DNA of 9,604 bases, from positions 1 through 9,604 of the forward strand of contig PHEM01000099.1 in the NCBI GenBank assembly GCA_002842935.1. The letters run 5' to 3'. This DNA comes from Alphaproteobacteria bacterium HGW-Alphaproteobacteria-13. Its GTDB lineage: Bacteria > Pseudomonadota > Alphaproteobacteria > Sphingomonadales > Sphingomonadaceae. Both the position numbers and the translations under genes were made by a program. Each line of letters begins with the position of its first letter. Within the stretch, counting starts at the first letter, position 1. Below are positions 1 through 6,382 of the stretch, one piece after another. The notes under the pieces are model-generated. The model saw only the letters and a list, made by a program, of their open reading frames with translations. It was not told the DNA's origin and searched no databases.

Positions 1-2
1 AT

Positions 3-1154
3 ATGACCGAAACCCACGAAGCGGCGGAGGACGGCGCGCCGGAAACCGCGACGCTGCCGCTCGACGCCTGGCACCGCGCCCATGGCGCGCGCATGGTCGA
101 GTTCGCCGGTTACTGGATGCCGATCCAGTACGAAGGCATCATGGCCGAACATCTGTGGACGCGCGCGAATGCGGGTCTGTTCGACGTCAGCCACATGGGG
201 CAGCTCGGCCTGTCGGGCGGTGATGGCGAGAGCGGGGGCGCGGCGGCGGCGCTGGAGGCGCTGGTGCCGGGCGATATCGCCGGGCTGAAGCCGGGCCGGA
301 TGCGTTATTCGCTGCTGCTGGGCGAGGATGGCGGCATCCTCGACGATCTGATGGTGACGAACGAGGGCGAGGAATTCGGCATCGTCGTCAACGGCGCGGT
401 GAAATGGGACGACATCGCCCATCTGCGCGAGCATCTGCCCGACGACATCACGCTCAATCACAAGGACGATCGCGGTCTGCTGGCGCTGCAAGGGCCGAAG
501 GCGGCGGCAGCGCTGACGCGGCTGGTGCCCGAGGCGGCGGACCTCGTCTTCATGCAGTTCGCCCGTGCCGTGTGGAACGGCCATGCGATCGGCGTCAGCC
601 GCTCCGGCTATACCGGCGAGGACGGGTTCGAGATTTCGCTGCCGAACGCGGCGCTGGAGGCGTTCGCCGACGCGCTGTGCGCGATGGAGGAAGTGAAGCC
701 CATCGGTCTTGGCGCGCGCGATTCGCTGCGGCTGGAGGCGGGGCTGCCGCTGTACGGCCATGACCTCGATCCGCTGACCGATCCCGTCGAGGGCGACCTC
801 GCCTTCGCCATATCGAAGCGCCGCCGCGAGGAAGCGAATTTCCCCGGCGCGGCGCGCATATTGGGCCATCTGGTGAACGGAGCGCCGCGCAAACGCGTCG
901 GCCTGACCGTGGACGGCAAGGTGCCGGTGCGCGAAGGCGCGAAGCTGTTCGACGGCGACACCGAAATCGGCGTCGTGACCTCGGGCGGCTTCGCCCCCAG
1001 CGTCGGCGCGCCGATCGCCATGGGCTATGTTCCGGGGGGGCTGGCCGAACCCGGCACCGCCGTCGCCGCCGAAGTGCGGGGCAAGCGCGTCGCCTGCACC
1101 GTCGCCGCGACGCCCTTCGTTCCCCATAAATATGTCCGCAAACAGGGAGGCTGA
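3..1154 (+). CDS. gcvT: Glycine cleavage system T protein (aminomethyltransferase)
   Basis: GcvT takes the aminomethyl group carried on lipoyl-GcvH and transfers its methylene to tetrahydrofolate, releasing ammonia; it is cytosolic. The 383-residue product has the usual family length. Seen in the sequence: an N-terminal folate-binding region with FDVSHMG (residues 60-66) and ILDDLMV (112-118, holding the conserved aspartates of the active site), GYTGEDGFEI (202-211), GARDSLRLEAGLPLYGHDL (237-255), and the C-terminal barrel with TSGGFAPSVG (326-335) and IAMGYV (338-343). The ATG at position 3 gives a natural N-terminus with about 18 residues before the conserved LDAWHRAHGARMVEFAGY stretch. Its ribosome site and promoter lie outside the window, so a start further upstream cannot be excluded. 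The stop is 3 bp before gcvH, implying one transcript. The name is secure. Confidence 0.96.
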   Translation: MTETHEAAEDGAPETATLPLDAWHRAHGARMVEFAGYWMPIQYEGIMAEHLWTRANAGLFDVSHMGQLGLSGGDGESGGAAAALEALVPGDIAGLKPGRMRYSLLLGEDGGILDDLMVTNEGEEFGIVVNGAVKWDDIAHLREHLPDDITLNHKDDRGLLALQGPKAAAALTRLVPEAADLVFMQFARAVWNGHAIGVSRSGYTGEDGFEISLPNAALEAFADALCAMEEVKPIGLGARDSLRLEAGLPLYGHDLDPLTDPVEGDLAFAISKRRREEANFPGAARILGHLVNGAPRKRVGLTVDGKVPVREGAKLFDGDTEIGVVTSGGFAPSVGAPIAMGYVPGGLAEPGTAVAAEVRGKRVACTVAATPFVPHKYVRKQGG

Positions 1155-1157
1155 CCG

Positions 1158-1529
1158 ATGCCGCGTTACTATACCGAAGAACATGAATGGATCGATATCG
1201 ACGGCGATGTCGCGACGGTCGGCATCACCGACTTCGCGCAGGGCCAGCTTGGCGATATCGTCTTCGTCGAGGTTCCCGACACAGGCGTGGAACTGACGCA
1301 GGGCGGGGACGCGGCGGTCGTCGAATCGGTGAAGGCGGCCAGCGACGTGTTCGCGCCCGCCGACGGCGTCGTGACCGAAGGCAATGGCCAGCTGGAGGAA
1401 GACCCGGCGCTGGTGAACAGCGACCCCGAAGGCGAAGGCTGGTTCTTCCGCATGACGCTGGCCGACAAAGGACAGCTCGATGGGCTGATGAATGCGGCCG
1501 AATACAAGACCTTCTGCGATAGTCTTTAA
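1158..1529 (+). CDS. gcvH: Glycine cleavage system H protein (lipoyl carrier)
   Basis: GcvH is the small shuttle protein whose lipoyl arm carries the aminomethyl group from the P-protein to the T-protein and is then re-oxidised by the L-protein. The product has 123 residues, normal for the family. The lipoylation site is K59 in the motif VVESVKAASDV (54-64), followed by the typical turn FAPADGVVTEGN (65-76) and the C-terminal DPEGEGWFFRM (89-99). The N-terminus YYTEEHEWI (4-12) is also diagnostic. The ATG at 1158 is supported by a strong ribosome site, GGGAGG at 1145-1150, which lies inside the end of gcvT and suggests translational coupling. Translation ends with TAA at 1527-1529, after which a repeat-rich gap separates it from gcvPA. 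Confidence 0.97.
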   Translation: MPRYYTEEHEWIDIDGDVATVGITDFAQGQLGDIVFVEVPDTGVELTQGGDAAVVESVKAASDVFAPADGVVTEGNGQLEEDPALVNSDPEGEGWFFRMTLADKGQLDGLMNAAEYKTFCDSL

Positions 1530-1536
1530 TCGAATT

Positions 1537-1667
1537 CCGTTCGTGTCGAGCCCTTCGACTGCCCGCAGGGCGGGCGCTCAGGATAAACTTCGGCCTTTGG
1601 CCGAAGTCGAGACACCGTGAAGGCGTGAACCCACGATGGGCATCTCGACTTCGCTCGATGCGAACGG
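1537..1667. repeat. Nested palindromic REP-like element between gcvH and gcvPA
   Basis: The outer arms 1537-1550 (CCGTTCGTGTCGAG) and 1654-1667 (CTCGATGCGAACGG) are inverted copies matching at 12 of 14 bases. Between them lie several hairpins: a 6-bp stem 1561-1566/1570-1575, a perfect 9-bp stem with a TTT loop at 1587-1607, a GTGTC/GACAC pairing at 1543-1547/1611-1615 enclosing both, and a GCATC/GATGC pairing at 1640-1644/1657-1661. None of the hairpins is followed by a T run, so this is not an obvious terminator. It resembles short palindromic repeats I remember as abundant between sphingomonad genes. Possible roles are transcript stabilisation or setting the gcvTH to gcvP expression ratio; both are inference. 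I see no ORF of substance here. Confidence 0.75.
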
Positions 1668-1695
1668 GTTTGATTCCAGCGGAGTTTGATCTGAA

Positions 1696-3054
1696 ATGCG
1701 TTACCTTCCGCTCACTCCCGACGATCGCGCCGCGATGCTGGCGACGATCGGCGCGGCGTCGATCGACGATCTGTTCGCCGACGTGCCCGCCGAGGCGCGG
1801 CTCGACGGGCCGATCGCGGGCTTGCCGCTCCATGCCGGCGAGCTGACCGTCGAGCGCCACATGGGGGCGCTCGCGCGCCGCAGCCGCGCGGCGGGCGACG
1901 GGCCGTTCTTCCTCGGCGCGGGCGCCTATCGCCACCATGTGCCCGCAAGCGTCGATCACCTGATCCAGCGCGGCGAGTTTCTGACCGCCTATACGCCCTA
2001 TCAGCCGGAGATCGCGCAGGGCACGCTCCAGATGCTGTTCGAGTTCCAGACGCAGGTCGCGCGCCTGCTGGGCACCGATGTCGCCAATGCGTCGATGTAC
2101 GACGGATCGACGGCCTGCTGGGAAGCGATCGTCATGGCGCGGCGCGTGACGCGGCGCGGCAAGGCGCTGCTGTCCACGGGCCTGCACCCGCATTACCGCA
2201 GCGTCGCGCGGACGATGGCGAAATATACCGGCGATATACTGGTCGACGGCGACCCGGCGCTGGAGGCGGACACCGACTGGGCCGCGCTCGCGGCGGCGGT
2301 GGACGAGGAGACGAGCTGCGTCGTCGTCCAATATCCCGACATATTGGGCCGCATCGACGATATGCGCGCGCTGGCGGCGGCCTGTCAGGCGGCGGGCGCG
2401 CTGCTGGTCGCGGTGGTGACGGAGCCTGTCGCGCTGGGCCTGATCCAGTCGCCGGGAGAAATGGGCGCCGACATCGTCGTCGGCGAGGGGCAGTCGCTGG
2501 GCGTCGGGCTTCAGTTCGGCGGCCCTTATGTCGGCCTGTTCGCCTGCAAGGCCAAATATGTCCGCCAGATGCCGGGGCGGCTGTGCGGCGAGACGGTGGA
2601 CGCGCACGGCAAGCGCGGCTTCGTGCTGACGCTCTCGACGCGCGAGCAGCATATCCGGCGCGAAAAGGCGACCAGCAATATCTGCACCAATTCAGGGCTG
2701 TGCGCGCTGGCCTTCAGCATCCACATGACCTTGCTGGGCGAGGCGGGATTGCGGCGGCTCGCCGCGATCAACCACGGCCGGGCGAAAGCGGCGGCGACGG
2801 AACTGGCGAAGGTGCCGGGCGTGTCCGTGCTGAACCGGGGCTATTTCAATGAGTTCACTCTGTTGCTTTCGCGTGAAGCACGACCTGTCGTTCATGAACT
2901 GGTCGAGCGCGGCATATTGGGCGGTGTCTCCCTCGGGCGGCTCTATCCGGACAGTCCGGTGCTAGCCAATGGGCTGGTCGTGGCCGTGACCGAAACAACT
3001 ACGGAGGCGGACGTGGCGACCTTTGCGGCTGCCTTGCAGGAGGTCCTCGCATGA
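1696..3054 (+). CDS. gcvPA: Glycine dehydrogenase (decarboxylating) subunit 1, P-protein N-terminal half
   Basis: This is the alpha subunit of the two-subunit glycine decarboxylase (P-protein) found in many alphaproteobacteria and Gram-positives, where the single ~950-residue GcvP is split. With GcvPB it decarboxylates glycine using pyridoxal phosphate and passes the aminomethyl group to GcvH. The 452-residue length is typical. Seen motifs: the N-terminus RYLPLTPDDRAAML; FFLGAGAYRHHVPASVDHL (71-89); and FLTAYTPYQPEIAQGTLQML (95-114), all strongly conserved in this subunit; then YDGSTACWEA, and a C-terminal NRGYFNEFTL stretch. It lacks the PLP-lysine motif, which sits in GcvPB as expected. The ATG at 1696 has GGAG at 1681-1684, a rather long 11-base spacing. 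It is separated from gcvH by 166 bp and from gcvPB by 144 bp, both largely repeat DNA. Confidence 0.96.
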   Translation: MRYLPLTPDDRAAMLATIGAASIDDLFADVPAEARLDGPIAGLPLHAGELTVERHMGALARRSRAAGDGPFFLGAGAYRHHVPASVDHLIQRGEFLTAYTPYQPEIAQGTLQMLFEFQTQVARLLGTDVANASMYDGSTACWEAIVMARRVTRRGKALLSTGLHPHYRSVARTMAKYTGDILVDGDPALEADTDWAALAAAVDEETSCVVVQYPDILGRIDDMRALAAACQAAGALLVAVVTEPVALGLIQSPGEMGADIVVGEGQSLGVGLQFGGPYVGLFACKAKYVRQMPGRLCGETVDAHGKRGFVLTLSTREQHIRREKATSNICTNSGLCALAFSIHMTLLGEAGLRRLAAINHGRAKAAATELAKVPGVSVLNRGYFNEFTLLLSREARPVVHELVERGILGGVSLGRLYPDSPVLANGLVVAVTETTTEADVATFAAALQEVLA

Positions 3055-3066
3055 TAGTTTCTTTCT

Positions 3067-3187
3067 CCGTTCGCCCTGAGCTTGTCGAAGCCTGTCCTGA
3101 GCGCCTGCAAGGCAGTCGAAGGGGGCCGTTCTTCCTCTTCGACGCCGCAAGAAAAGAGCAGGGCTTCGACAAGCTCAGCCCGAACGG
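3067..3187. repeat. REPIN-like inverted repeat pair between gcvPA and gcvPB
   Basis: Arms 3067-3092 and 3162-3187 are inverted copies matching at 24 of 26 bases; the shared core reads CTGAGCTTGTCGAAG on one strand. Both mismatches fall at neighbouring positions (CC versus GG). The 69-bp spacer contains 3095-3123, which starts TCCTGAGCG and ends GGCAGTCGAAGGG; nearly the same segment occurs in inverted orientation at 1551-1583 in the gcvH/gcvPA gap, there with about 5 extra bases. CTGAGCTTGTCGAAG-type palindromes are, from memory, very common between sphingomonad genes. The frame of gcvPB stays open through this element as far as an ATG at 3082, but that is an accident of composition and not coding sequence. 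Confidence 0.8.
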
Positions 3188-3198
3188 GATTTAAGATC

Positions 3199-4740
3199 AT
3201 GGCTTTGAACCAAAGCGGCTGGCGCCCCGAAATGAACGCGGGCGGCGCCGACGACACGACGACCTTCACGGACAATCGCGCGCTGATGCTGGAAGAGCCG
3301 CTGATCTTCGAGATCGGGTCGGCGCAGACCACGGGCGTCGATTTCGACGAGGATGCCCCCGCCGCCGATCTCGGCGCGCTGGCGCGCTCCGCCCCCATCG
3401 GCCTTCCGGGCCTGAGCGAAGGGGAGGCGGTGCGGCATTATACGCGGCTGTCGCGGCAGAATTACGCCATCGACCTTGGGCTGTTCCCGCTTGGCAGCTG
3501 CACGATGAAGCATAACCCGCGCCTCAATGAAAAGGTCGCGCGGATGCCGGGCTTTGCCGATGTCCACCCGCTTCAGCCGCAGGAGACGGTGCAGGGCGCC
3601 TATGCCGTCATTCACGAACTCGCCGAATGGCTGGTGACGCTGACCGGGATGCACGCCGTCGCCATGTCGCCCAAGGCGGGCGCGCATGGCGAGCTGTGCG
3701 GCGTGCTGTGCATCAAGGCGGCGCTGGAGGCGCGCGGCGAGGACCGGCGCATCCTGCTCGTCCCCGAAAGCGCGCACGGCACCAACCCCGCGACGGCGGC
3801 CTTCGCGGGCTTCACGGTCGAGGATATTCCCGCGACCGCCGAAGGTCGCGTCGACCTTGCGGCGCTGACGGCGCGGCTCGGTCCCGACATCGCGGGGGTG
3901 ATGATCACCAACCCCAACACCTGCGGCCTGTTCGAGCGCGACATGAAGGCGATTTCGGACGCGGTTCACGCGGCGGGCGGCTATGTCTATTGCGACGGCG
4001 CCAATTTCAACGCGATCGTCGGCCGCGTGCGCCCCGGCGATCTGGGCGTCGATGCGATGCACATCAACCTGCACAAGACCTTCTCCACCCCGCACGGCGG
4101 CGGCGGGCCGGGTTCGGGACCCGTCGTGCTGTCGGCGGCGCTCGCGCCGTTCGCGCCGCTGCCCTTCGTCACCCGCGACGCGGACGGCTTCCGCCTGATC
4201 GAAGAGGAAAATGCCGGGGAGCATCATCCCGACAGCTTCGGCCGCATGACCGCCTTTCACGGCCAGATGGGCATGTTCACGCGCGCGCTCGCCTATATCC
4301 TCAGCCATGGCGCGGACGGCCTGAAACAGGTCGCCGAGGACGCCGTGCTCAACGCCAATTACCTGCTGCGCAGTCTGGAGGACGTGCTCGATGCGCCCTT
4401 CGCCGCGTCGGGACCCTGCATGCACGAAGCGCTGTTCACCGATGACGGGCTGGCCGAGGGTTTCTCGACGCTCGACGTCGCCAAAGGGCTGATCGACGAG
4501 GGCTATCATCCGATGACGGTGTTCTTCCCGCTCGTCGTCCATGGCGCGATGCTGATCGAGCCGACCGAGACCGAATCCAAGGCCGTGCTCGACCAGTTCA
4601 TCGGCGCGCTGCGCAGCGTCGTCTTGCGCGCGAAGAACGGCGATCCGGCGCTGAAGTCGGCCCCGCACTTCGCCCCGCGCGCGCGGCTCGACGAGACGCT
4701 GGCGGCGCGCAAGCCGGTGCTGTCGTGGAGCGGCGATTGA
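3199..4740 (+). CDS. gcvPB: Glycine dehydrogenase (decarboxylating) subunit 2, P-protein C-terminal half with PLP site
   Basis: This is the beta subunit of the split P-protein, carrying the pyridoxal-phosphate lysine: K293 in INLHKTFSTPHGGGG (289-303). Other fold type I signatures are FPLGSCTMKHNPRLNE (96-111), SAHGTNPATAAF (191-202), MITNPNTCGLFE (235-246) and CDGANFNA (265-272), where D266 should contact the PLP ring. The C-terminal region ends with PTETESK (455-461) and an FAPRARLDET motif (491-500), as in family members. I place the start at ATG 3199, giving 513 residues (family about 480-530) and beginning MALNQSGWRP. The frame is open upstream to 3082 but there it runs through the repeat element, so the longer start is rejected. 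No strong ribosome site precedes 3199 (only GGGAT, 3186-3190). The stop TGA overlaps the TTG of the next gene. Confidence 0.96.
   Translation: MALNQSGWRPEMNAGGADDTTTFTDNRALMLEEPLIFEIGSAQTTGVDFDEDAPAADLGALARSAPIGLPGLSEGEAVRHYTRLSRQNYAIDLGLFPLGSCTMKHNPRLNEKVARMPGFADVHPLQPQETVQGAYAVIHELAEWLVTLTGMHAVAMSPKAGAHGELCGVLCIKAALEARGEDRRILLVPESAHGTNPATAAFAGFTVEDIPATAEGRVDLAALTARLGPDIAGVMITNPNTCGLFERDMKAISDAVHAAGGYVYCDGANFNAIVGRVRPGDLGVDAMHINLHKTFSTPHGGGGPGSGPVVLSAALAPFAPLPFVTRDADGFRLIEEENAGEHHPDSFGRMTAFHGQMGMFTRALAYILSHGADGLKQVAEDAVLNANYLLRSLEDVLDAPFAASGPCMHEALFTDDGLAEGFSTLDVAKGLIDEGYHPMTVFFPLVVHGAMLIEPTETESKAVLDQFIGALRSVVLRAKNGDPALKSAPHFAPRARLDETLAARKPVLSWSGD
4727..4730 (+). promoter_or_regulatory. Ribosome binding site for the TTG-start membrane protein
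   Basis: GGAG at 4727-4730 lies within the end of gcvPB, 6 bases before TTG at 4737. It decides the start of the following gene: the GTG at 4725 in the same frame is overlapped by this site and has no comparable one of its own. The TTGA overlap with the gcvPB stop implies coupled translation. Confidence 0.5.
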
Positions 4741-5063
4741 CCGACGCCGCGCCACGCCGCGCGGCGGGATGCCTGATCGGCGGCGCGCTGTTCGCCGCGA
4801 TCTTCGTGGCGGTCTGGCTGGCCGCGATCACGCTGTACGGGCTGGTGGTCGAGCAATGGCAATGGGTCCGCGTGCGCCGCGAGTTCGGCTATGACTGGGT
4901 GTTCCTGTGGGCGCCGCTGATCGCGCTGGGCTGCGGGCTGGCGGCGGCCCTGCTGGTGACGCGGCGGCTGTCGGCGGCGCGCGCCGTGCTGCTGGCGCTC
5001 GCGGTGGGGCTGGTGGCGCTGTTCGGCGGAATCATGCTGTTCGGGCTGGGCGGGCTGATCTGA
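4737..5063 (+). CDS. Small three-pass membrane protein, function unknown
   Basis: I do not recognise a named family. From the TTG at 4737 the product has 108 residues; a GTG at 4725 would add four. Three hydrophobic segments are clear: about residues 7-34 (CLIGGALFAAIFVAVWLAAI and on), 54-74 (VFLWAPLIALGCGLAAALLV) and 83-108 (VLLALAVGLVALFGGIMLFG and on, ending in the membrane). A polar stretch rich in charged and aromatic residues (QWQWVRVRREFGYDW) lies between the first two. No signal peptidase site or catalytic motif is visible. The TTG overlaps the gcvPB stop (TTGA), and the next gene starts 15 bp after its own stop, so it sits within a continuous + strand transcription unit. Codon use is as GC-rich as the gcv genes, so it looks like resident DNA. 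A role in glycine metabolism is not implied by the sequence. Confidence 0.75.
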   Translation: MTDAAPRRAAGCLIGGALFAAIFVAVWLAAITLYGLVVEQWQWVRVRREFGYDWVFLWAPLIALGCGLAAALLVTRRLSAARAVLLALAVGLVALFGGIMLFGLGGLI

Positions 5064-5078
5064 CGAAAGGGTAAGGAC

Positions 5079-5522
5079 ATGCGTTGGGACGGTGTCTTCC
5101 TCATCGCCAATTACTGGGCGATCTTCTGGTGGCTGCTCCTGGCCTTTGCGCCGCGCAGCCCGCGCATCCTGTCCTTCATCCTGTATGCGGGCGTGTTCCT
5201 GCTGTGCCTTGCCTATACGGCGCTGATCGTGGGCCTGTGGACTGGCGCGATCGACACGGGGGGCGAGGGCGGCGGTAGTTTCACGTCGCTGGCGGGCGTG
5301 ATGAAGCTGTTCGCCACGCCGGGCGGCGCTACGATCGGCTGGGTGCATTATCTGGCCTTCGACCTGTTCGCCGGGCTGTGGATCGCGCGCGACGCGGACC
5401 AGAAGAAATTCGGTCGCGCCGTCCAGATTCCTTTCCTGCTGCTGACGCTGCTGGCCGGGCCGGTCGGTCTGCTCGGCTGGCTGATCGCGCGCGAGCGGCG
5501 AGCGCGGGCGCAGGCGAAATGA
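5079..5522 (+). CDS. ABA4-like (DUF4281) integral membrane protein
   Basis: The 147-residue product matches what I know of the ABA4-like/DUF4281 family, named after the plant chloroplast protein ABA4 needed for neoxanthin formation; bacterial members have no established function. Visible are four likely membrane segments: about residues 6-24 (VFLIANYWAIFWWLLLAFA), 30-52 (ILSFILYAGVFLLCLAYTAL and on), 83-101 and 118-138. The family hallmark is the middle motif WVHYLAFDLFAGLWIARDA (88-106), followed by IPFLLLTLLAGPVGLLGWL near the C-terminus. The ATG at 5079 has AAGG (5073-5076) close before it and GAAAGG a little further upstream. It starts 15 bp after the previous gene and its stop overlaps the next start (ATGA), so all three are probably co-transcribed. 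A link to carotenoid metabolism, common in sphingomonads, is speculative. Confidence 0.85.
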   Translation: MRWDGVFLIANYWAIFWWLLLAFAPRSPRILSFILYAGVFLLCLAYTALIVGLWTGAIDTGGEGGGSFTSLAGVMKLFATPGGATIGWVHYLAFDLFAGLWIARDADQKKFGRAVQIPFLLLTLLAGPVGLLGWLIARERRARAQAK

Positions 5523-6154
5523 CGCCCCGGCCCTGGACGCCGGGCGAAGGCGGCGACGCGGACAAGCGCCATGCGCCCGCGACGCTGCGCAACCGCGACG
5601 CGATCGCCGCCGTCCTTGCGGGCTGGCTGCCGCCCACGGGCACGGTGCTGGAGGTGGCGAGCGGATCGGGCGAGCACGCCGTGCATTTCGCGGCCGCCTT
5701 TCCCCGGCTGCGCTGGCAGCCGAGCGATCCCGACGCCGCCGCGCTCGCGTCGATCGCGGCGTGGAGCGCGGAGGCGGCGCTGGCCAACATCGCGCCGCCG
5801 CTGCGGCTCGATGCGGCGGCGGCGGACTGGCTGCTGGACCGCGCGGGCGCCATATTGTGCATCAACATGGTGCATATCAGCCCGTGGGCGGCGACTGTCG
5901 GACTCTTCATGCGAGGCGCAAAGCTTCTTAAGAAGGGGGCGCCGCTAATCCTTTACGGACCTTACTTCCGCAAGGATTACCCAACGGCACCCAGCAATGT
6001 GGCCTTTGACGAGAGCTTGCGGGCACGGGATGCCGAATGGGGCGTGCGGTGGCTGGAGGATGTGACCGAAGTGGCTGAAGCGAAAGGCTTTGAGTTGGCG
6101 CAGGTTCGGGAAATGCCCGCGAATAATCTGATGCTGCTGTATCGGCTGAGGTGA
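5519..6154 (+). CDS. DUF938 family SAM-dependent methyltransferase-like protein
   Basis: The 211-residue product is a DUF938 protein, a class I S-adenosylmethionine methyltransferase-like family whose substrate is not known to me. Motif I for SAM binding is LEVASGSGEHAVHFA (44-58); QPSDPD (67-72) ends the second strand; NMVHISPW (116-123), LYGPYF (145-150), SNVAFD (159-164) and the C-terminal MPANNLMLLYRLR (199-211) are family signatures. The ATG at 5519 overlaps the previous stop (ATGA); the frame is open back to 5378 but that part lies wholly within the ABA4-like gene. Oddly, from about 5891 (residue ~124, just after NMVHISPW) GC falls from roughly 75% to about 58% and codons such as GGA, CGA, GCA, CTT, CTA and CCA appear, though the protein remains continuous and complete. 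This suggests a gene of mixed ancestry. Confidence 0.9.
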   Translation: MTPRPWTPGEGGDADKRHAPATLRNRDAIAAVLAGWLPPTGTVLEVASGSGEHAVHFAAAFPRLRWQPSDPDAAALASIAAWSAEAALANIAPPLRLDAAAADWLLDRAGAILCINMVHISPWAATVGLFMRGAKLLKKGAPLILYGPYFRKDYPTAPSNVAFDESLRARDAEWGVRWLEDVTEVAEAKGFELAQVREMPANNLMLLYRLR

Positions 6155-6382
6155 CGCTCGCGTGGGTAACCGTTGGGTATCGTCGCGGTCTCTCGGATCA
6201 TTCGTAATGATGGGGTCAGGTGTTCGAGTCACCAAGCGGCACCATAACTTCCACAAGGCAAATCCGGAACATAAGGCCAAAGGGCCTTTCGCGCAGGTGT
6301 GCCATTGGGACCAGTTTGGGTGGCTTTGGGAAGGAAATTGCCGCGACCCAAGCCCTACCCGTCAAAAATGAATGGCCCGCTA
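6155..6382. other. Gene-free junction between GC-rich core and lower-GC accessory DNA
   Basis: This 228-bp stretch holds no convincing gene. It contains the tRNA-Thr fragment at 6197-6244 and a 6-bp hairpin with a 4-base loop at 6273-6288 (AAGGCC/GGCCTT). The convergent genes on either side, the methyltransferase on + and the 174-residue protein gene on -, both end here, so a terminator is expected. The hairpin lacks a clear T run on either strand, so I do not call it one. ORFs on both strands across this stretch have no recognisable protein features and run through the tRNA remnant. Confidence 0.6.
6197..6244 (+). pseudogene. 3' fragment of a tRNA-Thr(CGT) gene, probable attachment-site remnant
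   Basis: The segment reads as the anticodon arm through the CCA end of a threonine tRNA. ATCA-TTCGTAA-TGAT (6197-6211) forms a stem with anticodon CGT at 6202-6204 in a 7-base loop. GGGTC follows as the variable loop, then a T arm AGGTG-TTCGAGT-CACC (6218-6233), then AAGCGGC, discriminator A and an encoded CCA (6234-6244). The 5' half is absent: nothing at about 6169-6196 pairs with AAGCGGC (GCCGCTT would be needed) or looks like a D arm. The T arm to acceptor segment is also one base short of canonical, breaking the 49-65 pair. Such 3' fragments arise when an element integrates in a tRNA gene. A functional tRNA is excluded unless the window is misassembled. Confidence 0.75.

Noticed and set aside
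1587..1607. 9-bp hairpin with TTT loop as a terminator after gcvH
   Set aside because: The stem is perfect, but the following bases (CGAGACACC) contain no T run. It is better explained as part of the repeat element.
1225..2652. Long minus-strand ORF of 475 codons across gcvH and gcvPA
   Set aside because: It is an antisense frame opened by high GC, rich in R, A and D/H with no domain, and covers two clear genes plus the repeat gap.
3082..3198. N-terminal extension of gcvPB from an ATG at 3082
   Set aside because: This part runs through the inverted-repeat element and encodes low-complexity sequence unlike the family. The ATG at 3199 gives a normal GcvPB N-terminus and length.
3175..4755. 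Long minus-strand ORF of 526 codons opposite gcvPB
   Set aside because: It has arginine-rich antisense composition and lies wholly opposite a well-supported gene, as expected by chance in GC-rich DNA.
6273..6288. Hairpin AAGGCC/GGCCTT as a terminator
   Set aside because: The stem is only 6 bp and no T run of useful length follows on either strand.
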